Shown here: in pieces, positions 50,131 through 58,185 of the stretch | Numbering within the stretch: the stretch's first letter is position 1 | Layout of the letters: each line of letters starts with the position of its first letter | From: CG2-30-58-95 sp964618215 | GTDB taxonomy: Bacteria > Chloroflexota > Anaerolineae > Anaerolineales > Villigracilaceae | DNA length: 64,000 nucleotides | Direction: 5' to 3' | Assembly: GCA_964618215.1 (NCBI GenBank) | Contig: CAZTZE010000018.1 | Coordinates: 7,947 to 71,946, forward strand | The notes under the pieces: generated by a model | What the model was told of the DNA's origin: nothing | What the model saw: the letters and a program-made list of their open reading frames with translations, nothing else | Database searches by the model: none | Position numbers and translations under genes: made by a program

Positions 50131-50256
50131 GGGTAGGCCTTCGGCAGTAAATCGTGGTTATCGTAGGACGGATTTTCGCGATAGCACCCCGAAGGGGGCT
50201 TACCCGCCATCTACGCCGGCAGGTATGGAAACCTGCCCTACATATGGGGGCATCAA
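50131..50256. repeat. REP variant and GTAGGGCAGG-type inverted repeat
   Basis: GGGTAGGCCTTCGGC (50131-50145) is a REP variant. The following block from GTAGGACGGATTT to AAACCTGCCCTAC (to 50256) is a second copy of the element at 43187-43264. Confidence 0.65.
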
Positions 50257-50341
50257 GGATGCCATTCTAGCAACCACGTTTAAGTGCATTGATACTCAAT
50301 TCTGCTGAAATTATTATGGAGAAAAGCAACCCCCCGAGCGT

Positions 50342-50797
50342 TCAATGCTGCGGGAGGCTGTCTCTGTAAAATCCAAGTAGTTCCAACAACCCATTCGGAT
50401 AGACGGGCGGCATGTCCCCGCCAAACTCATCCATGCGCTTCCAGACGGCTTTGAATTTCTGGCCGAGTTCATCGCCCTGGATAATTTCCTTTTCGTAGAA
50501 GGATTTATCTTTCAAGCGGCCATCGTAAACCAGCACGATCTCGTGGCCGCGCCAGCCTTCGTAAACAAAAATATCTTCAAGCATGCCCAGATAGCGAATG
50601 TCGGTGAGTTCCGCGCCAATTTCTTCCACAAATTCGCGCCGGATGGTCTCCTCGCCGCGCTCGCCGAACTCGATTGCCCCGCCCAGTGGACGGTAGAAGG
50701 TCTGGTTCTTTTTGCTGTCGCGGCCTTCAGCCACGAGAATTTTCTCGTTGTGTTGGCAGACGCAGATGGCAATTGAGCGGATTTTTTCCGAGTGCAT
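50342..50797 (-). CDS. Nudix hydrolase
   Basis: A 151-residue protein with a Nudix box: glycine of GGAIEFGE, then ETIRREFVEEIGAEL (GX5EX7REUXEEXGU pattern satisfied). Cleaves a nucleoside diphosphate linked to another moiety; the substrate is not readable. ATG at 50797; upstream gene miaB ends 50 bases away. Confidence 0.93.
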   Translation of the reverse strand: MHSEKIRSIAICVCQHNEKILVAEGRDSKKNQTFYRPLGGAIEFGERGEETIRREFVEEIGAELTDIRYLGMLEDIFVYEGWRGHEIVLVYDGRLKDKSFYEKEIIQGDELGQKFKAVWKRMDEFGGDMPPVYPNGLLELLGFYRDSLPQH

Positions 50798-50846
50798 ATT
50801 CCCTCACAGAATCCTCCCGCAGGTTTAGAACCTGGGGGAGGTCAGG

Positions 50847-52154
50847 TCAGATTCGCGCCTGCATGGACCACGGCCCCGTCCATGTGACGGTGACCGGCAG
50901 GACCTTGCCGCGCAGGTCGTCATCGGATTCTACGAACACCAGCTTGTTGGTGGGCGTACGGCCCTTCCAGCGGCCTTTGACTTTTTCTTCAAACAATACT
51001 TTCACCTTTTCGCCCAAATAACGGGCATTGATTTCGCCGACGATTTTTTCCTGCATCTCTTCCAGGACGCGGAAACGGCGCATCTTTTCGGTGGCCGGCA
51101 CGTCATCCGCCATGCGGCGGGCGGAGACAGTCCCCTCACGGGGTGAGTAACGCGCCAGATGGGCGACATCCAGTTTCAAGTCGGCCAGCAATTCATAGGT
51201 CTGCATGAACTGCGCTTCCCCCTCGCCGGGGAAACCAACAATGATATCGGTGGCAATCGCGACGGCGGGAATTTTCTCGCGGATGCGACTCACGATGCGG
51301 CGGTAATCGGCCTGAGTGTAGCCGCGTTTCATGGCTTTCAGAACCAGGTCATCGCCCGCTTGAATCGGGATTTCGATGTGCGGCATGACCTTTGGCAGTT
51401 TGGCGACAGTATCCAGCAAATCTTCGCTGAAATAATTGGGATGTGAGGTCAGGAAGCGGATGCGTTCCAACCCTTCGATATCATCCAAAATGCGCAATAA
51501 CGCGGCTAAATTGGGGCCGTCGGGAATATCATTGCCGTAGCGGTCCACGATTTGGCCGAGCAACGTAATTTCTTTCACGCCCTGTGCGGCGAGAGTGCGC
51601 GCTTCAGAGAGAATCTCGCCGACCGGGCGCGAGCGTTCCACGCCGCGCTTATAAGGGATGATGCAGAAGGTACAGGCGTGCGAACAGCCGAGTACAACGG
51701 GAAGATGCACGGAGACGGTTTTACCGCGCTCATGCTCGGGCAGGATGTCGCCGTCCATAACGGCGAACCGGCCCTCGGTCGCGCGCGTTTCGAGCGCCTG
51801 TGCATCGGACTGAGTCAAGAACGAAATCAATGGGCCGGGGTCGGAGGGTGGGGAGAATACATCCACGAAAGGAAATCTGGCGCGCAGTTTCTCGTCCCCT
51901 TTCACGCCGACCAGGCAGCCCATCAGGTTGATAACGAGATTGGGGTTGCGCTTCTTGAGCGGGCGCAGGGAATGCAGGCGGCCGGTGGCCTTGTCCTCGG
52001 CGGACTGGCGCACCACGCAGGTGTTCAGAACGATGATATCGGCCTCTTCGGCCTGACTGGTATGGCTGTAGCCCAGGCGTTCAAGGGCCGACCCCAGTCG
52101 CTGCGAGTCGGCCACGTTCATTTGACAGCCTTCGGTCCAAATATGATATTTCAT
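50847..52154 (-). CDS. miaB: tRNA-2-methylthio-N6-dimethylallyladenosine synthase
   Basis: A 435-residue MTTase: N-terminal UPF0004 domain with TEGCQMN, LNTCVVR and MGCLVG cysteines for one cluster, radical-SAM motif CSHACTFC (about residues 153-160) and a C-terminal TRAM domain. It methylthiolates A37 of tRNAs reading U-starting codons. Start chosen at 52154; TATAAT lies only 7 bases upstream, so the transcript could be leaderless. Two tRNA-Ser genes, including UNN readers, lie next door. Confidence 0.95.
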   Translation of the reverse strand: MKYHIWTEGCQMNVADSQRLGSALERLGYSHTSQAEEADIIVLNTCVVRQSAEDKATGRLHSLRPLKKRNPNLVINLMGCLVGVKGDEKLRARFPFVDVFSPPSDPGPLISFLTQSDAQALETRATEGRFAVMDGDILPEHERGKTVSVHLPVVLGCSHACTFCIIPYKRGVERSRPVGEILSEARTLAAQGVKEITLLGQIVDRYGNDIPDGPNLAALLRILDDIEGLERIRFLTSHPNYFSEDLLDTVAKLPKVMPHIEIPIQAGDDLVLKAMKRGYTQADYRRIVSRIREKIPAVAIATDIIVGFPGEGEAQFMQTYELLADLKLDVAHLARYSPREGTVSARRMADDVPATEKMRRFRVLEEMQEKIVGEINARYLGEKVKVLFEEKVKGRWKGRTPTNKLVFVESDDDLRGKVLPVTVTWTGPWSMQARI

Positions 52155-52175
52155 GTCCGGTATTATAACGTGATT

Positions 52176-52227
52176 CCTAATGCGTGATGCGTGGGGGAAC
52201 TTCACGGCTCACGCATCACGCATCAGG
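52176..52227. repeat. Inverted repeat upstream of miaB
   Basis: CCTAATGCGTGATGCGTG (52176-52193) and CACGCATCACGCATCAGG (52210-52227), 17 of 18 paired. GCGTGAT units also repeat directly. Could affect miaB expression. Confidence 0.6.
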
Positions 52228-52275
52228 ATATTGAAATGAGCAGCACTTCAAAATTATGGTAAAATCTTCGCGCCT

Positions 52276-52360
52276 GGAGGGATGACCGAGCGGCTGAAGG
52301 TAACGGTCTTGAAAACCGTCGTGGCGCAAGTCACCGTGGGTTCGAATCCCACTCCCTCCG
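52276..52360 (+). tRNA. tRNA-Ser (anticodon TGA)
   Basis: Acceptor GGAGGGA/TCCCTCC, D-arm ACCGAGCGGCTGAAGGT, anticodon stem ACGGT/ACCGT with loop CTTGAAA, a long variable arm (GTGGCGCAAGTCAC) and T-arm GTGGGTTCGAATCCCAC. Discriminator G as usual for serine. CCA is not encoded. Confidence 0.95.
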
Positions 52361-52429
52361 CTGAGAGATGCGAGTTATGGGTTGCGAGATACGTGACGTA
52401 ACTCCTAACCTGCACCCTCCTACCCCCAC

Positions 52430-52519
52430 GGGGAGGTGCCAGAGTGGCCGATTGGGCTCGCCTGCTAAGTGAGTGCTGGGGTTAAACTCAGCCGCGGGTT
52501 CGAATCCCGTTATTCCCCA
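52430..52519 (+). tRNA. tRNA-Ser (anticodon GCT), 3' end altered by integration
   Basis: Acceptor starts GGGGAGG; D-arm GCCAGAGTGGCC; anticodon loop CTGCTAA between CTCGC and GTGAG; long variable arm; T-loop TTCGAAT. The 3' acceptor strand reads TTATTCCCC, giving a mismatch and wobble pairs, and the discriminator is A not G. The minus-strand serine recombinase gene ends inside the T-arm. Both facts suggest that this end is an attachment junction where the original 3' end was replaced. Confidence 0.85.
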
Positions 52520-54059
52520 TGTTACCATTTTCTCCCGATAAGAGAGACAGAAACGCGATAGATGGTTGCACAGCCACGACCGCGTTCTCTCGTACCCAGG
52601 CTGCTTCGACCGCTAATCGAAGCAGCCTTTTGTGTTCGATTTGGGAAAGATCATTCCACTCGGCGATACCGGAACGGATAACGCCAAGAGATGTCATTGT
52701 AGCACCAACTGTGCTGTAATGCAAGTCTTTTTCGAGTGAGTCCAGTCGGGATCGTTCTTCGTCGTAAGTCAATCGGTTAATTTCGCCAGCCAGATACAAT
52801 TCGCGCGCCCGCTCGAGTCGTTCTTCAGCAGCCTTTATCTGTTTCTGTAAGACATTTAGTTCTTCTTTGCCGTTCGAATGCTCCACAACATCTCGTAAAA
52901 ACTCAATGACTTGTTGCTCCAAAATGTCGGCGCCAATCTGCTTTTGTTGGCAAATCACCGTTCGTTCAATCCGTCGCGCATCTCCGTACACCCGTCGGTC
53001 GTAGGCTGACTCGCCACGCATTCGCCCACCGCAATATCCGCACCTCAGAATTCCTGTCAAGGGAAATACCCGACAAGTCTTGCCGTTTTTTTGCATTGGG
53101 TGTCTATATGCCAGAGAACAAACATTTTGCGCCTGATCGAATACTTCCTGGCCGATCAGCGCCGGATGATTACCCTCGAAAACCTCTTTCGGCGGACACC
53201 GCTTGCGATGGTGGCCTGCCTCGTCCAAACCGTGATAAGGCAGCTTTCCAGTGTACGCCAGGCGATTGATCATCTCCCTGATCGTATCCCTTCCAAATGG
53301 ACCTGGGAGCGAATAGCCTTTCCGCCCTTTCTGACGCAAAGGTACTTCGCTGCCATTGCTCAATTGAAGGGTGGTTTGGTTAAGCTTTTCTGCAATTTTA
53401 CACTCTGAGTAGATTCCGCTGACATACCAGTCGAAAACCATTTTCACAACCTGGCTTTCAATTGGATGAGCGATCAGGTTTTTGCCATCTCCTTGATTCT
53501 TCCCACCATAATTCGGGCAATACTCTTTCCCGTTGGGGTCTTCGCATTCGGCGCACAGCCCTCTGCAATAGCCAAACGGCACACTGCCCAGCCACAGCCC
53601 CTTGCGAGCCCGTTGATGCTGCCCCTTCTTGGTTTCTTGACGTAAATTATCCAAATATATTTCGGCGAGCATGCCCAGCACGGTCAGCATCAATTTGCCC
53701 CAAGGAGTGGTGAAATCCAGCTTCTCTTGCACCGAAGCAAAACTGACGCCGCTTGAATGGAGTTGCTCCAGAGTGGTGAGCAATCCGCCCAAGTGCCGGT
53801 AGAAGCGGTCGATCTTGTCCACCACAACCACATCGAACAGACCATCCTTGGCGTCGCGGAGCAACTGCTCCAAGGCGGGACGACGGCTGCCTTTCTTGGC
53901 CGATATGCCGGCGTCGGTGTAGATTTGTACCAGGCTCCACCCCTGCGCCTCGACAAAGTTGCTGATGTTGACCTCCTGGGCTTCCAGGCTGTGTCCATCC
54001 AACTGTTCGCGGGAAGACACTCGCCGGTAGCCCACAGTCCGATATGGTCTTGTTTCCAT
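52488..54059 (-). CDS. Large serine recombinase (integrase)
   Basis: A 523-residue site-specific recombinase: resolvase domain with catalytic serine in GYRRVSSREQ (about residue 16) and conserved arginines in VVVVDKIDRFYRHL, a recombinase domain, a zinc ribbon with CGYCGGRM near residue 346, and a coiled coil near 400-450. The last residues (NGIRTRG) are encoded antisense to the T-arm of tRNA-Ser(GCT). It is the likely integrase of the 52.5-60 kb island. Confidence 0.93.
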   Translation of the reverse strand: METRPYRTVGYRRVSSREQLDGHSLEAQEVNISNFVEAQGWSLVQIYTDAGISAKKGSRRPALEQLLRDAKDGLFDVVVVDKIDRFYRHLGGLLTTLEQLHSSGVSFASVQEKLDFTTPWGKLMLTVLGMLAEIYLDNLRQETKKGQHQRARKGLWLGSVPFGYCRGLCAECEDPNGKEYCPNYGGKNQGDGKNLIAHPIESQVVKMVFDWYVSGIYSECKIAEKLNQTTLQLSNGSEVPLRQKGRKGYSLPGPFGRDTIREMINRLAYTGKLPYHGLDEAGHHRKRCPPKEVFEGNHPALIGQEVFDQAQNVCSLAYRHPMQKNGKTCRVFPLTGILRCGYCGGRMRGESAYDRRVYGDARRIERTVICQQKQIGADILEQQVIEFLRDVVEHSNGKEELNVLQKQIKAAEERLERARELYLAGEINRLTYDEERSRLDSLEKDLHYSTVGATMTSLGVIRSGIAEWNDLSQIEHKRLLRLAVEAAWVRENAVVAVQPSIAFLSLLSGENGNMGNNGIRTRG

Positions 54060-54174
54060 ATATGCCTCCTCTGTTTACTCACCATAGCTCATGACGGCGG
54101 TTTGGCTGCCTGGCAGACTCTCTTGCAGGATTGGAATAACCATTCCCACAAGCCTCATCTACAAGTCTGCCATA

Positions 54175-54363
54175 CTTTGCAGACGATCAGATCTGAACAC
54201 AGCAGATGCACATAATCGGGTATGATAACCAACTCAATCACCGTGGCCTGAAACTCGTGGGCAGTCTGTCGGATAATTTCTCAGGTGTTAGTTCACACCG
54301 TTGACCAGCACCTTTCGCCGATACTTGGAACACCAGACCACATGGTAGTTGCAGGAATAGATA
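54175..54363 (-). pseudogene. IS200/IS605 Y1 transposase (tnpA) remnant, C-terminal part
   Basis: Minus-strand translation reads YSCNYHVVWCSKYRRKVLV, then after a frameshift and a TGA, TAHEFQATVIELVIIPDYVHLL. This is the HUH/Y1 transposase pattern; the first H of HUH is changed to Y. The N-terminal 15 codons are separated by the IS630 insertion and lie at 55781-55825. Confidence 0.78.
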
Positions 54364-55700
54364 GTGGGGCGTTTGGCATGATAGCTGCCATTTTTGGAGT
54401 AGATTTTGGCTGCGACGAATCGGGCGGCGCGTGCATGCGCCAGAGCCAGCTAAAGCATGACGGCGCTGACGACTTCGCTGGCGGCGTGCAGCGCGTTTGC
54501 CGCCCCACTCAAAAGGTGTAGGGTCCAGGTTCCAACCTTGAGCCACTCCTTCCAACAGAGCCATGATTTGTTCAGGCGTTTCTGGATGCTGCCCGTCCAG
54601 ACCGCGTTGTACCAGAATGCGTTGCATTGATTCGGCCATATTCAACCAAGAACCACCAATCGGCGTGTACAAGGGCATAATCCCGTGCTCAAAAAGCCAG
54701 AGAAGCATGTCAGTAGTATAGTGTCCACGCAGGTTATCCCAAATCAGCAACATTTGCAGCGGAGGTAAGTTTTCAGGTAACGTGATGGGTGCAGACAACC
54801 CCGCTTGCCAGAAAAGCCACCAAGCTCGGTTGGCTTCGGGTGTAAGCAATGGTTTTTCAGGCAACGAGCGCAAGATTTCGGTCATTTGCTCTTTCAACCA
54901 CGGGTGTAAGATAACATTGGCGCTGCTCGTAACGCCCTTCACGCGTACCTCTCCGTTGACAGGATGGAATAACGTCAGGATTTTGGCTGTTCCGTTGCGA
55001 ATATATTCGTGCGGCTGTAAGGCTGGATGGCTTTCTGGCTGCCAGCTTTGTCCAGAGTAGGGAATGGTCTGGTAGGGTCCTGCTTCATCTTGTGTCCACG
55101 TCGCCAGGCCAACCTTCTCACCAATCCGATAGGCAAGTTCGATTAAGTTTTTTTTGGTGCTGTGTCTGGATCGGTTACTATTACTTTGCCATGTTTTCTT
55201 TTCCGCACGGCTGTCCCTGTCTCGCACCAGGTGCGTGATTGTTGCCAACCGTAGCCGTTCTCCAGCAAAACGGTACGAATTGTATCCTCACTGACCTCCG
55301 GCAAGCCATCCGGCGCTTTGCGCAGGGCAGCGCACAGCGTTTTCAGCGACCAGGTGGCGGTGCCATCGGTTGCAGGATCAGGGGCGCGCCGAAATTCTTT
55401 CAAAATCCGCTCCCGCTCGGTAAGGCCATACTTCACTACAGCCCCGCCCCCATGACCCGGCTGAATCGCATTCAACCCTGTTTGATTAAAGCGACTTACC
55501 AATCTTGAAGTAGTATCGCCCGATTTCAGCCCAGACATGGCCGCCGCTTCCACGTATGAGCGCTCATCAGCCACCGCCAAAAGTTGTTTAGCTCGCATGA
55601 CGTGGCTGACAGGCTCGCTCCGTGAACGACTGATTCGGTCCAGCCAATTTCGCTCATCTTCGCTGAACGCACGTAAATGCTCTTTCTTGCGACGTGACAT
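54238..55700 (-). CDS. IS630-family transposase, two frames joined by -1 frameshift
   Basis: ORF A (55700 to 55143) starts MSRRKKEHLRAFSEDERN after GGAGAGAGAAG and holds the helix-turn-helix. ORF B (from about 55157 to 54238) holds the DDE triad: TWTQDEAGP, LLIWDNLRGH and WLNMAESM. They join at an A8 run (minus strand; 55148-55155), a classic slippery site for -1 frameshifting. ORF B has no stop inside the IS: it reads CCC-CAC-TA at the TA junction, so the codon depends on the target; here TAT lets it run on 42 codons into the flank. Confidence 0.85.
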
Positions 55701-55779
55701 TCTTCTCTCTCCTATACTTGGGATAAGCCATTCTACCGCAATTCGCCGACTATGGCTCACCTCACGCCAAACGCCCCAA
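54364..55779 (-). mobile_element. IS630-family element
   Basis: Terminal inverted repeats: TGGGGCGTTTGGC at 54365-54377 and its inverse at 55766-55778, similarity extending to about 26 bases. TA dinucleotides flank both ends (54362-54363 and 55780-55781), the target duplication of IS630. Joining the flanks restores the tnpA frame. The transposase occupies most of the element. Confidence 0.85.
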
Positions 55780-55780
55780 T

Positions 55781-55825
55781 AGTATTCTGGTTGCTTTTGA
55801 AGTTCCGAGAATAACCGGAACACAT
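55781..55825 (-). pseudogene. N-terminal piece of the interrupted tnpA
   Basis: ATG at 55825 begins MCSGYSRNFKSNQN and continues across the IS630 junction into TIYSCNYH at 54363, restoring a normal IS200/IS605 TnpA start. Confidence 0.72.
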
Positions 55826-56042
55826 GTTCTGTATTATATAGTAAAATGCTGCCTAACGCAAACTCAAAAACCAGGCGCTTCGCGCCGGCCGCCTTTCAGT
55901 CACAAACCTGAAGGTGGAGACTCCCTGGCGGTATTTTGGTGAATGTGATTTATAATTTGTCCAAGGTCGGCAAAGGTTGCTTTACCGAGAATTTGCACCT
56001 GATCCCATTCTAGCTAGTTCGAGTAAGCTGAAGCGACCCTCA
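55826..56042. other. Spacer between nested IS and regulator gene
   Basis: About 215 bases. A GGCGCTTCGCGCC hairpin lies near 55877. TATAAT at 55950-55955 could belong to a promoter for the regulator. No gene seen. Confidence 0.4.
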
Positions 56043-56459
56043 ATGGATATTCCAATTGCAAAATCTCGTCTCCTGTCACGGCAGACCCCGTACGATCCCG
56101 AGCCTTTCAAAGCGCGGCTTTTCGAGCTCCTCAAACAGAGAAATGAGACTTACCGGGAGGCTTCGCTCAATTCCGGGTTGGATCACCAGGCGATCCGGCG
56201 CATCCTGGGCGGGCGCAGGCCAGCCATGCATATCTGTATCCTGCTGGCCGACCATTTTGGTGTCAACCACAATGAATTTCTTCAGCTTGGGGGTTGGCCT
56301 ACTCTGAAAGCGTTTGACCTCCACACCGCCAGTGCTGAAAAGCTGCCGCCTGAGGCTGTTGAGGTTGCGATGGAAATAGCCCGTATCCCTAACCCTGGCA
56401 CACGCAAGACAGTGGCAGAGGCGATTTTGACGTTGGTTAGGAAATATTTCGAGGAATAG
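56043..56459 (+). CDS. XRE-like DNA-binding protein
   Basis: A 138-residue protein with a Cro/CI-type helix-turn-helix: FELLKQRNETYREASLNSGL then HQAIRRILGGRRPAMHICIL, followed by FGVNHNEFLQLGGW. The C-terminal half is helical without a known domain. I chose the ATG at 56043; the frame extends to a TTG at 55977. It may regulate functions of the recombinase-bearing island. Confidence 0.75.
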   Translation: MDIPIAKSRLLSRQTPYDPEPFKARLFELLKQRNETYREASLNSGLDHQAIRRILGGRRPAMHICILLADHFGVNHNEFLQLGGWPTLKAFDLHTASAEKLPPEAVEVAMEIARIPNPGTRKTVAEAILTLVRKYFEE

Positions 56460-56549
56460 ATTCTTGTAGTAGATTACTAACCTTCCGCAAGTGTCAGCTT
56501 AGCAAAGAGAAATGTCATCAGCATCCCCCGCTTCACAGTAACAAAATCC

Positions 56550-56617
56550 TTAACAATCTTGCAGTATCGTGGGATAATGTGTGCATTAACTTAGGTTTTC
56601 CCTAAGGTATTGCACAC
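56550..56617 (+). promoter_or_regulatory. AbiE operon promoter and palindromic operator
   Basis: TTAACA (56550-56555) and GATAAT (56573-56578) are 17 bases apart. Directly after the -10 box lies a symmetric operator: GTGTGCA (56579-56585) with TGCACAC (56611-56617), and TTAGG (56591-56595) with CCTAA (56601-56605), centred at 56598. The abiEi ATG follows at 56618. AbiEi antitoxins are known to repress their own operon by binding inverted repeats here. Confidence 0.82.
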
Positions 56618-57211
56618 ATGGAAACAAAACCGGATTACGATCACCTGTATGAAATTGCCGAGGCCCAGGCCGGCTACTTCACGGCCAGGCAGGCGCAAAC
56701 TGTGGGCTTTTCCGGGGAGCGTCTCACTGAAAATGTGAAGAATGGGCGTTTTGTGCGGGTCGCAAGGGGCGTGTACCGCCTTTTCCATTTCCCTGGGTCG
56801 CCTTACGAAGATATGTTCGTTGCCTGGCTGAGGGCTGGCCCATCTTCAGTTGTCTCCCATGAAAGTGCCCTGGCTGTCTACGAACTCTCGGACATTCTCC
56901 CCGGCGAAGTCCACCTCATCGTGCCGCGCAGCGCTTCCCGGCGGCGGGAAGGCATCCGCCAACACACCAACCGCCTGCAGGCTGACGAGATAACGAAGCG
57001 CAATGGCCTTTCAACCACAACGGTTGAGCGCACGCTGGCCGATCTGATTGCCAATGGACTGGCGGAGGAACAAATCCGCCTGGCGATCAGAGAAGCGTTG
57101 CAGCGCGGTCTGACGGATCGAGAAAAAATGCTCCAACAGGCGCAGCGCGCTGGCGGGAAAGTGGAAAACACCGTGCAGAGAATTCTTGGTGAACAGCATG
57201 AAATACAATAA
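56618..57211 (+). CDS. abiEi: AbiEi antitoxin (type IV toxin-antitoxin)
   Basis: A 197-residue protein. N-terminal winged helix: AEAQAGYFTARQAQTVGFS, then VRVARGVYRLFHFP; a middle domain with SHESALAVYEL and HLIVP; C-terminal region with LSTTTVERTLADLI. This is the AbiEi layout: DNA-binding repressor fused to the antitoxin domain. It overlaps abiEii by 14 bases and sits behind a perfect operator. Phage defence by abortive infection is the known role of the pair. Confidence 0.88.
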   Translation: METKPDYDHLYEIAEAQAGYFTARQAQTVGFSGERLTENVKNGRFVRVARGVYRLFHFPGSPYEDMFVAWLRAGPSSVVSHESALAVYELSDILPGEVHLIVPRSASRRREGIRQHTNRLQADEITKRNGLSTTTVERTLADLIANGLAEEQIRLAIREALQRGLTDREKMLQQAQRAGGKVENTVQRILGEQHEIQ

Positions 57212-58073
57212 CGGTTCTGCATTTCGGCGCGCCCTGGAAGACCGGCTGCGGGCTAAGAGTTTACAAACTGGAATCCCCCTGGTGCGACTACGCAAAATGG
57301 TGGCCTTTGACCGCTTTCTGGCGCGCCTTTTGCATGATCAACCTTGGCGATGGGTGCTCAAGGGCGGCCTGGCGCTACAATTGAGGCTGGGCGCTGAAGC
57401 CCGTACTACCAAAGACATCGACGTGCTGCTGTTAGACAGTGGGCAAGATATATCCATGTCGTTGCGGCGCGCTGGGGCTGTGGAGTTAGAGGATTGGTTT
57501 TCCTTTGAAATTGGCAATCCAGAAGCAGGGGCGGATGATCCAGGTGGGAAACGCTATCCGCTTCGGGCCATCCTGGATTCCCGTCCTTTTGAGACCTTCC
57601 ACATTGATATTGGTGTGGGCGATTCGTTGATCGAGCCTCCCGACCAGCTGGTTACGCCGGAGCTGCTTTCGTTCGCTGATATTAAGCCCACCACAATCCC
57701 TTGTTATCCCTTGACCCAACAAATTGCGGAAAAACTGCACGCCTACACCCGGCTGCATGCCTCCGGTGAAAGTTCAAGGGTCAAAGATTTTGTGGACATG
57801 CTTCTTATGGCCGCCTTGGCAAAAATCCGGGGCGATAAGCTGCGCCAGGCGTTGGAGGCAACTTTTTCACAACGCGGGACACATCCGATTCCCAGGCAAC
57901 TTCCCAACCCTCCGCACAATTGGGAAGTACCCTTCAAAAAGCTGGCCGATGAAGTAAGTGCAGATTATGCGGCGCTGGATGATGCGTTTCTCGCGCTGCA
58001 GAGGTTCCTGGACCCGCTCCTGGCTAACTACCCTGTGGAAGTATGGGATCCTGCAAATTGGAGCTGGCGCTAA
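57198..58073 (+). CDS. abiEii: AbiEii nucleotidyltransferase toxin
   Basis: A 291-residue nucleotidyltransferase of the AbiEii/DUF1814 family: WVLKGGLALQLRLG (about residue 55) and TTKDIDVLLL (about residue 71) supply the GS/DxD-type active site, and EKLHAYTR with KDFVDMLL are family landmarks. In studied systems the enzyme blocks growth by modifying tRNA. All key motifs are intact. Followed by a strong terminator. Confidence 0.9.
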   Translation: MKYNNGSAFRRALEDRLRAKSLQTGIPLVRLRKMVAFDRFLARLLHDQPWRWVLKGGLALQLRLGAEARTTKDIDVLLLDSGQDISMSLRRAGAVELEDWFSFEIGNPEAGADDPGGKRYPLRAILDSRPFETFHIDIGVGDSLIEPPDQLVTPELLSFADIKPTTIPCYPLTQQIAEKLHAYTRLHASGESSRVKDFVDMLLMAALAKIRGDKLRQALEATFSQRGTHPIPRQLPNPPHNWEVPFKKLADEVSADYAALDDAFLALQRFLDPLLANYPVEVWDPANWSWR

Positions 58074-58115
58074 AAGCGATGGCGCTCTCCAGGTCATCCC
58101 GTTTCAAAGAAAACA

Positions 58116-58165
58116 CCCGGTCAACTGAGTGAGGGGGGCACCCAGCTGACCGGGCACTTTTATTA
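58116..58165. terminator. Terminator between abiEii and recombinase B
   Basis: CCCGGTCA (58116-58123) pairs with TGACCGGG (58147-58154), extended by CTGAGTG/CACCCAG, followed by CACTTTTATT. The other strand also has a T-rich tail, so it can serve both converging genes. Confidence 0.75.
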
Positions 58166-58185
58166 TCGCCCTAATCGCCAGCTTG

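Noticed and set aside
52331..52528. Minus-strand 65-codon frame across both tRNA genes
   Set aside because: It is read through tRNA antisense (WDSNPR and GFEPA motifs are classic tRNA artefacts).
55850..55920. attC-like GCCTAAC followed by a GGCGCTTCGCGCC hairpin near the nested IS
   Set aside because: No matching right core box or complementary L boxes; likely chance or another hairpin.
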